Shown here: positions 20,490 through 27,025 of the stretch, one piece after another | Layout: every line of letters starts with the position of its first letter | How positions within the stretch are numbered: position 1 is the first letter of the stretch | Assembly: GCF_000003605.2 (NCBI RefSeq) | Contig: NW_003132867.1 | Coordinates: 1,387 to 28,411, forward strand | Origin: Saccoglossus kowalevskii | Lineage: Eukaryota; Hemichordata; Enteropneusta; Harrimaniidae | Direction of reading: 5' to 3' | DNA length: 27,025 bases | Translations under genes and position numbers: made by a program | The notes under the pieces: model-generated | Databases searched by the model: none | What the model was told of the DNA's origin: nothing | What the model saw: the letters and a program-made list of their open reading frames with translations, nothing else

Positions 20490-20813
20490 AATTATGATTT
20501 TCTGATATAAAGGTTTGTATTTCTGTAAATAGAAAAGACATATTGTTATGGATGATTTTCATTTGCTTTTTTGTTGTTGTTGAATGTTAATAGAAATCTT
20601 TAAATTCAGTAGACCTTCCCCAAACAATATAGCAGACCTGAATCCTAATTTTCTAGTCAATATTTGACCTGTATTTTTGAATACTTTCGCCCCAAATGTA
20701 TTACCTCATACCAGTCTTGTAATAGTGTTCAAATGGGCATGCCTTTTTATTTTGGCTACGTTGCACACTGGTAAGAGATCACTGGCGCCGACAACATTAT
20801 GAGGGGGAGAATC
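20490..20813. promoter_or_regulatory. 5' flank of the P450 gene
   Basis: Sequence directly upstream of the P450 start codon. It is AT-rich, with no TATA box placed clearly enough to call. If the acceptor-like motif at about 20523 is used, the promoter lies further upstream, among the repeats at 20.8-21.7 kb. Confidence 0.3.
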
Positions 20814-21035
20814 TTCTTCTCTGGGTTCCCCACACGTGTTAACGTTAACGGCTTTAGTCGTCAAGCTCGGTTTCCGAGTCGTTTGTGCCATCGAGCTGTT
20901 AGTTCGGTTCACAACAAAGACACATCTTTGCCATTTCACTTTTCTTCACAGGATGTCAATGTGCGTAAGACGCAATGCCCAGGGTTCTTACATCACGTAT
21001 GGGGGGGGGTTCTTCTCTGGGTTCCCCACACGTGT
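20814..21035. repeat. 26-bp direct repeats flanking about 170 bp
   Basis: An identical 26-base segment (ending CCCCACACGTGT) occurs at 20814-20839 and 21010-21035, each preceded by a G-run. A TGGCGCCG motif at about 20783, similar to a primer-binding site, lies just upstream. This could be a collapsed LTR element or a local duplication next to LTR-like copy 2. Confidence 0.55.
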
Positions 21036-21650
21036 CAGGGGGGAATGGTGTCTTTTCTCTTTATCGCGTCCCCTTGAGGTGCGGGATCGGGAAAGTCACT
21101 TAAACTTTACAGTCAAATAGACGCACACAAAAAAATACGTTTCAACTCCCGTCTTAGTCGGTCAGTCGAGCACTATATAAGACACAGCGCCCTGGAGAAA
21201 AGTCCCCAAGACTATCGCAAGGCTGACCCAAGACTCTACTAGACTGCATCAAGACTCGCCCCAAGACTCTCTAGGACTGGACTGCGTCTATCGTGGTGTT
21301 CTCGCCAAGACCAACTAAAAACTCTTTATTCACTTTCAAAACCTTAACCGATTACAAAGCAATAAAAAGACTCTAGGGCGTAACCTTCAATCATACAGCC
21401 AATCACACTAAGTACTGAACACGTCATATCTTTTGATTAATCGTTCACTACATTAATAACTGCGAATACTAACTGTCAGAAATAGTAGTCCGAATAGCGA
21501 CAGTTATCTCGTAATTAGTTCCAAATCACTGAACCAATTTCCGTGCTGGACCTCGCATTGGCCTAAACGATGACAGACATAACACAGCCATTCACTCGTA
21601 ATCAGCTATTTAAGTCGATTAATAGATACGCAAATACAAATTCATCACAA
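21033..21650 (+). repeat. LTR-like repeat, copy 2
   Basis: Second copy, with TGTCAGGGGG at its start and TATATAAG at 21174-21181. It is longer than copy 1 because of extra AAGACTC-type units around 21225-21285. Its end (ATTCATCACAA) has diverged. It shares with copy 1 the block CGAGCAC-TATA-AGACACAGCGCCC and most of the 3' half. Confidence 0.6.
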
Positions 21651-21853
21651 CATTGTTACACTGTGTCACAGTCCTTCTATTGGGACTGTGAATGTATCAA
21701 CGTAATCCCAACACAACTTTGAACTTTGAATGGAATGTAAATGCTGCCTACAATCTAGAAAAATACTATCGCAAAACGGTTGAAAATAATAAATTTAAAA
21801 GTAGAGTACGTCCTAACAATACAATAATTTAAAGTGCCTTCTAAAAACTGAAT

Positions 21854-22084
21854 GTTTTTTGCGAACTTCGTTTACGGTGTCCGGTTTTAGTTATACCACA
21901 GGGAGTTGGACAAACTTCGATTTCAAGTAATCACTGATCCTTGTTTATACCACACTATATATTGTATTTCCGCCTGAACCCTCTCGATTGCAATTCCAGG
22001 AATTACCTCCATGTGTGCAATCATTTTCCACCTTGGTATGACCTACCCCTGAAAACAAATTCTTAATACCACGCTGAAGCGTTT
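21854..22084 (-). repeat. Dispersed repeat, copy 2 (inverted, shorter)
   Basis: Inverted counterpart of 6190-6315 plus 7331-7373. The two blocks are only about 57 bp apart here, against about 1016 bp in the other copy. Confidence 0.75.
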
Positions 22085-22118
22085 TGTAATGAATTTTGGG
22101 GTCACATAGCACCCAAAT

Positions 22119-22714
22119 CAGAACACTCTTTCCTTTTCAAGACAAGTTCGAATTCATGAAAACTGTTTAAGTCAATCACAATACAAACAACATCGATGAC
22201 ACTACTCAAAGATAAATCCAAGCAAATCACAGAATGCTGCACTGAATAGCTCATAAATATGCATGACGCCCAAGGTACGTCATTTCTCAGATAAGGGATT
22301 TGATATTTCTGTAGATATGTCGCTTATGAACATACAATATCGATCTGAAAAACAACATACAAAGAAACGTTCACAGCCTGCGCTGATTTTGTCGAGATGT
22401 TATGCTCATAAGCGACATATCTACAGCAATATCAAATGTCTGCAACTGTAATCGGGCTTTTCGATATAATAAACATATTAATTGCACATTCCTGTACAAT
22501 ATGCGTTATTTTAAATTCTCGCCTTAGTAACAGAAGTTTTAAACACCGCATATTGTACTGGAATGTGCAATTATTAAATATTTCTTATCGTAAGACGCGA
22601 TTACATCAGACATTTGATATTTCTGTAGATAAGTCGGTTATGAACAAAAAATCTCGATATGACAAACATACAAAGAAACGTCATGTCAGGTAAAGTATTG
22701 GTTTTGATACTTGC
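22119..22714 (+). repeat. Left arm of large inverted repeat, blocks A-B-C
   Basis: Blocks A (22119-22263), B (22264-22527) and C (22555-22714) all occur inverted in 24109-24647, but there the order is A-C-B. The word TTTGATATTTCTGTAGATA followed by a GTCG-TTATGAACA core occurs at about 22300 and 22612, and inverted at about 22408. At the B-C junction, 25-base inverted ends (22481-22505 and 22547-22571, 24 of 25 matching) face each other across 41 bases. Confidence 0.85.
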
Positions 22715-23041
22715 ATTTTTTTCAATTCAACTTTAGTACTGGAAATGGAATACAGTAGATGACATTAACCACAATCATATGGTGATCAGTATTTGAATTA
22801 TATTTCACTTCACAACCAAGAGATTCATTTCTTAGAAATGTTCAAATTTTTTTATTCCAACTTTTTGTTGTTGAATACAGGTGTCAAGATGGTGCGAATG
22901 GAGCATCAGACTAAATTCAATTGCCGAATAATTTGCTACTGAACAATTCTGACGTAGTCAGTTGATCAGTTTGGTAATCGATTGCTGCAACAAACAACCT
23001 TGTTATCGATAGAGAGACCTAAGAAGTGAGCAGCAGGCAAC
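22715..23041. other. No gene seen
   Basis: AT-rich spacer between the left inverted-repeat arm and LTR-like copy 3. No coding frame or known motif. Confidence 0.5.
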
Positions 23042-23616
23042 TGTCAAAGGGAAATGGGAAATTTCTTGTCTGTCTCTATATTTTGTTTGTTTGAGGTACC
23101 GGACCGGGAAAGTCACTTAAGCTTTACAGTCAAATAAGACACACACAACAAAATACGTTTCAATAGCTAATCATTCGCCACATCGAGAACGCCTTAAAGC
23201 GAACTGCCTCGTCGGGGTCTCTTTGCCCAGCACTGACCAAGACTCTCCCGCCTCGTGGAGCTCTCTCTCTCTCTGACCAAGGACTTAGACTGTTTATTAC
23301 ATATCAAAACCTAACCAATTACAAAGCAGTTTGAACACTTCACATATTCAATTTGCACATAGCCAATCAAACTAAGTACTGAACACGTCATATATTTTGA
23401 TTAATCGTTCACAATATTACTAACTGTGAATACCCAACTGTCAGAATTAGTAGTCCGGAAAGCGACGGTTATATCGTAATTAGTTCCAAATCACTGAGTC
23501 ATGTTCCGTCTAGGACCTCGCATGAGCCTTAATGAAGACAGATTTAACACAGCCATTCACTAGTAATCAGCTAAACAAGTCGATCAACAGATACGCGAAA
23601 ACTAATTCATGACACA
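23042..23616 (+). repeat. LTR-like repeat, copy 3
   Basis: Third copy, starting TGTCAAAGGG and ending TTCATGACACA. The TATA block is replaced by unrelated sequence (about 23165-23275), while the 5' GGACCGGGAAAGTCAC block and the 3' half match copies 1 and 2. It lies between the arms of the large inverted repeat at 22119-24647. Confidence 0.6.
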
Positions 23617-23879
23617 ACACATAGATTGTAAGGTTTGCTTGATAATGAAGTATGTAACGTAGTCAGTGTTGGGCTGAATGTCAGCTAGGCTAGAGAACAA
23701 CGATCATGTGATACGGTCATGAAAGCAGGAGCAGGGTGCCGTCATGCAATACAACTTAGTCGATTCCAGACCACAGAAATCACATGGTTCCGACCTAAAT
23801 TCAGTACAACGTACCCACTATACAACTAGAGAATCGGGTACTTTTTGGATAGATTGAACAGAGTGCTGACAAAAAATCA
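23617..23879. other. No gene seen
   Basis: Spacer between LTR-like copy 3 and the direct duplication. Its last part (from about 23816) is weakly similar to 25115-25170. Confidence 0.5.
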
Positions 23880-24064
23880 GAAAAACATTTTGAATTTAGG
23901 CATAATTTAAGAAATACTATTTTGGAAACTGATAATTTCAGAATATGAAATTCATAGACAAAGTTATAACATGTCACTGGAAGACTCACCTGCAAGACTG
24001 TGCACCTGAACAATGGTATCACATTCACACGTAAAGCTCTTCTGACATCGGAGTGTTAGCAATG
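23880..24064. repeat. Direct duplication, copy 1
   Basis: Collinear with 25300-25484 at a constant offset of 1420 bases. Similarity continues upstream to about 23816 and 25115 after a 124-base length difference. On the minus strand a 52-base exon-like piece (24041-23990) has acceptor ccgatgtcag and donor CAG|gtgagt. Confidence 0.8.
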
Positions 24065-24108
24065 TAGAAGTGATTGCACACGTATGCGGTGATTTTGCAG
24101 GGGATTCT

Positions 24109-24647
24109 AAGGCGAGAATTTAAAATAACGCATATTGTGCAGGAATGCGCAATTATTATGTTTATTATATCGAAAGGCCCGATTACAGCTGCAGACATTT
24201 GATATTGCTGTAGATATGTCGCTTATGAACATAACATCTGGACAAAATCAGCGCAGGCTGTGAACGTTTCTTTGTATGTTGTTTGTCAGATCGATATTGT
24301 ATGTTCATAAGCGACACATCTACAGAAATATCAAATCCCTTATCTGAGGAATAACGTAATGACGCAAGTATCAAAACCAATACAGTACCTGACATGGCGT
24401 TTCTTTGTATGTTGTTTGTCATATCGAGATTTTTTGTTCATAACCGACTTATCTACAGAAATATCAAATGTCTGATGTAATCGCGTCTTACGATATGAAA
24501 TATTTAATAATTGCACATTCCAGTACATTGCATATTTATGAGCTATTCAATGCAGCATTCTGTGATTTGCTTGGATTTATCTTTGAATAGTGTCATCGAT
24601 GTGGAGTGTAATTTACTTAAACAGTTTTAAAAAAAAATAGTGTTCTG
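24109..24647 (-). repeat. Right arm of large inverted repeat, blocks A-C-B
   Basis: Read on the minus strand: A (24647-24528), C (24527-24364), B (24363-24109). C and B join without interruption and carry inverted terminal words at the outer edges (GTACTGGAATGTGCAAT and its partner near 24133-24160). This suggests that C-B is one element of about 400 bp made of two homologous halves plus an inverted piece. Open frames in both arms are shared only because the DNA is repeated. Confidence 0.85.
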
Positions 24648-24819
24648 CTTTGGATGCCATTGGTTGTTACTTTGGTTAAAATTATGCATTTTTCTGTCAA
24701 TACATTGATATACTGTGGTGGGAGTGTGTTTTTCTCTACTAACTTTAAATGTGTTCAGTTACGTCTGTGACCCCAATATTCACTTCTCTGATATTTTACA
24801 AAATGTATTTAAACTTTAC

Positions 24820-24986
24820 CAGGTGGTGAACATTGACATGGAGGCATGGTTTCTTTGCCTTTATAAATAATGTTCTGCTCGCCCCCACCATTTCCTCTGA
24901 GTCTGTAGCAGGGTTAAAAATTTCAATTGTTATGACATAACCATCATTTAACCAGTGATAGAAACTTGTAATACTAGAATTGCTCT
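24820..24986 (-). CDS. Weak candidate exon between repeats
   Basis: A 167-base segment between acceptor-like acgttttcag and donor CTG|gtaaag is open for 55 codons (contains SFYHWLNDGYVITIEIFNPA). It lies in a small stretch without obvious repeats, between the inverted-repeat arm and a direct duplication. No family is recognised. Confidence 0.18.
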
Positions 24987-25299
24987 CTGAAAACGTTTTT
25001 ACTGTCCTCGTATAGCATACCTCCAGCAAAGCAAGCCTGCAATTTTGAAAGTGGCCGATGCAGATGTAACCACTATTATTAGGTTGCAGTCTTTATTCAT
25101 CACAATCAATCCAACATGCGACTAGAGAAACGGATATTATTTGGATAGGTTGAACTGACAATTTCACTTCAACTGACCTAGGCATGAAATGTTGCCATCA
25201 ATATTTGTTGATGGTGTTATGAATGCTATACCACATGACAACTCACCTGCAACTAATTGTATAGACAATTTATAGTTATTAGACCCACGTTCTGTATTC

Positions 25300-25484
25300 A
25301 GAAAATCGTTTGATTTCAAGCATATTTTAAGAAATACTATTTTCGAAACTGATAATTTGACACTATGAACGTCACAGACAAAGTGAAAAGATACGCCTAA
25401 AAGACTCATCTGGAAGACTGTGCACTTTAATAGTAGTATCCCATTCATACGTAAAGCTCTTCTGACATCGGAGTGTTGACACAG
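25300..25484. repeat. Direct duplication, copy 2
   Basis: Second copy of the segment at 23880-24064. The exon-like piece here (25461-25410, minus strand) keeps its frame but has AT in place of the donor GT. It ends just before the non-LTR retrotransposon begins. Confidence 0.8.
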
Positions 25485-25503
25485 CAGAAGTGAGTGTATA
25501 TTA

Positions 25504-26238
25504 TTATTATTAAGAATGACATTGACTTTGTCAGTGGACAAATGGATAGTCTGATTGATAATATACGCAACAAGTTTTCTGGTGCACAGATTGCTGTATC
25601 AAGTATTTTGTTGCAGCAGAGAAACAAGGACAGTATAAACTATGACATAACAAAATTGAATCAGAGAATAAAGAACAAATGTGATGAAACTGAACAATGT
25701 ATTTATATAGAGCACAGGAAACTCAGTGATAATGAAGAATTATATTGTGATGATGGAATACACATTTATATCAATGGTACACGTGTACTAGTAGGATATT
25801 AAATACACATTACGTAATGTATCACAGCGTGTCCATGACAGATACAGAGACGATCACATTCCAACAAGACAAAACACAAAACCGATAACAGGATCACAAC
25901 ACAATAATGGATATAGACGTCAACAGAATTGAAGAAAACAACAAAATGATAATAACAATGAATACCGCAGTCGTCATTACTACCAGTACAGAAATGAAAG
26001 ACAAAGAAACTACGACAACATGCATATTAATCAATATCGTGATGATGCATTATATGATGGCCATAATGAAAAATTTAACCAAAGAGACTTGTACCAACAT
26101 GCCCCAAGGATGTATTGTTATGACAGATATGACGACAATCTACACTACAATTATGATTCTGGATATTATAAAGACACTAAACCAAGAAGAGATTATATGT
26201 ATAATCACCAGTATGATGAGAACATGCCAAATTATTAA
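25504..26238 (+). pseudogene. ORF1 remnant: SGNH esterase-like domain and low-complexity tail
   Basis: The frame 25515-25802 contains GQMDSLIDNIRNKFSGAQIA, an IAVSSIL strand and, near its end, DDGIHIYINGTRVL, matching the C-terminal Asp-x-x-His block of SGNH/GDSL esterases as found in ORF1 of some CR1/L2-type elements. The N-terminal half with the catalytic Ser is absent. A one-base shift near 25795 moves the continuation (KYTLRNVSQRVHDRYRDDH) to another frame. After a further TGA near 25929, a tail very rich in Tyr, Asp, Asn and Arg runs to the stop at 26238. The tail may bind nucleic acid (inference). Confidence 0.65.
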
Positions 26239-26384
26239 TCTTTTTTTTTCATCTTTACATTTACTTAATTATGGACATGCCAAATTATTTTTTCTTTTTG
26301 TTTTATATACAACACGTAACTATTTAGATATAATATTTCGACATAAACCTACCTGTTTGCTGTACACAGTTAGGTAATCAAAAA

Positions 26385-27025
26385 ATGAAACAAATTAATA
26401 AAACATACCTAAAGCTAGGCAGCTGGAATGTACATGGCTTAGGTGACAAATGTACTGAGATTGATTTTAGTACAGCAGTACAAAATTATGATATTGTTTG
26501 TATACAAGAAACATGGCTTTGGTAGCAGTAGTAATAGTTTAGTATTAGATGTAGAAAATTATAGCCATTTCAGGTCAGATAGGATAAGAAAATCCAACAG
26601 GAGCAGAAGAAATTCGGGAGGTGTTGCACTGTTGTTTAAATCAATATTAAGAAATGGGTTGCATAAAATTTCTTCTGACATAAGTGATTTTATGTGGTGC
26701 AAATTTTCTCTGGACAAAGATATCTATCTGGGTTGCATTTATATACCGCCAGAGAATTCTGTATACCATTGAGACCATGATTATTTTGAAACTTTAGAAA
26801 AAGATATTACAAGGTTCTCCCAGCAGGGTGAGGTGATTATTATTGGTGATATGAACAGTCGAACAGGAAACCTTACTGACAACATACCATTTGATGGCAA
26901 TGTGCATATTCCTGTTCCAACTACTTATACCTCAGATAATTTCAGTAAAATACAAACGCAAGACAGTAAAATTAATAAGTTTGGTAAACAGTTGATTGAT
27001 CTTTGTATTGGTAATAATATGATAA
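26385..27025 (+). pseudogene. ORF2 start: APE-type endonuclease, partial
   Basis: ATG at 26385 opens MKQINKTYLKLGSWNVHGLG and DIVCIQETWL, the first two signature blocks of apurinic-like retrotransposon endonucleases (Asn and Glu metal-site region). A frameshift near 26515 moves the frame to GGVALLFKSIL, YLGCIYIPP and, beyond a TGA at 26770-26772, VIIIGDMNSRTG (about 26836-26870), the catalytic Asp/Asn block. The frame then stays open to the window edge. One shift and one stop make this copy inactive, but decay is mild compared with the gypsy-type relic. Confidence 0.85.

Larger units (their letters stand above)
25500..27025 (+). mobile_element. Non-LTR retrotransposon, decayed, runs off the window
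   Basis: An ORF1 remnant (esterase-like domain plus Tyr/Asp/Asn/Arg-rich tail) is followed after about 145 bases by ORF2 starting with an AP-endonuclease. Two-ORF elements with an esterase in ORF1 and such an endonuclease belong to the CR1/L2-like part of the jockey group. ORF1 starts inside the domain, so the copy is 5'-truncated at about 25500, as is common for these elements. Reverse transcriptase would lie beyond 27025. Confidence 0.8.

Noticed and set aside
20349-20502. Plus-strand Arg-Gly-rich short frame (MIGRPRGPGGMPRGR)
   Set aside because: It is the complement of the P450 PPGP exon. The minus-strand reading is in phase with exon 2 and gives the expected protein.
22263-24422. Two similar peptides in the inverted-repeat arms as a duplicated gene
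   Set aside because: The similarity follows the DNA repeat and extends past the stops; frames are short and break at the palindromes.
25907-26377. A 156-codon plus-strand frame rich in Met, Thr and Ile
   Set aside because: It is a shifted reading of the ORF1 tail; the other frame has the Tyr/Asp/Arg-rich composition and ends at a stop before ORF2.
1-27025. CRISPR array, rRNA or bacterial operon
   Set aside because: No regularly spaced repeats with unique spacers, no rRNA segments, and the gene structure is clearly eukaryotic.

Overview
The window comes from an animal nuclear genome. It is AT-rich and intron-containing, with GT-AG splice sites, a long GT microsatellite, a 50-base assembly gap (13003-13052) and many decayed transposable elements. 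The element types (a Ty3/gypsy-type relic with integrase upstream of reverse transcriptase, and a non-LTR element whose ORF1 carries an esterase-like domain) and the style of the clan 2 P450 fit a marine invertebrate, most likely a deuterostome. The species cannot be fixed from the sequence.

One gene can be rebuilt with high confidence. It is a complete nine-exon microsomal cytochrome P450 (CYP clan 2) on the minus strand, from the ATG at 20489 down to the stop at 10695. All eight introns are GT-AG, the phases join without conflict, and the product is 498 residues. The small first exon (membrane anchor and PPGP hinge, 20336-20489) lies 5.9 kb upstream of exon 2. Intron 1 holds most of a retrotransposon relic, and intron 4 region sequence between exons 3 and 4 holds the GT repeat and the gap. 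All signature motifs are present except the helix C tryptophan, which reads Cys129.

Layout: 1-4.8 kb is mostly featureless, with a few weak exon-like segments, three perfect CRE palindromes in the first 2 kb and two CTCF-like motifs near 4.1 kb. 4.8-6.0 kb holds a hAT-like end, a GC-rich foldback and an 80-94 bp minisatellite. 6.2-8.5 kb is nested dispersed repeats, including a first copy of a ~0.6 kb LTR-like repeat. 8.5-10.6 kb is intergenic. 10.7-20.5 kb is the P450 gene; its intron 1 carries a decayed gag-protease-integrase-RT element (15.7-20.16 kb) with one 3' LTR, inserted antisense to the gene. 20.8-25.5 kb is dense repeats: two more LTR-like copies, a large imperfect inverted repeat whose blocks are in permuted order in the two arms, and a 1.42-kb-offset direct duplication. 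25.5-27.0 kb is the 5' part of a decayed non-LTR retrotransposon that runs off the window.

The P450 is the only gene likely to be functional. Every mobile-element reading frame seen carries stops, frameshifts or lost catalytic residues. No new multi-gene system was found; the points most worth checking are the P450 helix C substitution, the integrase-before-RT order, and the permuted palindromic arms.
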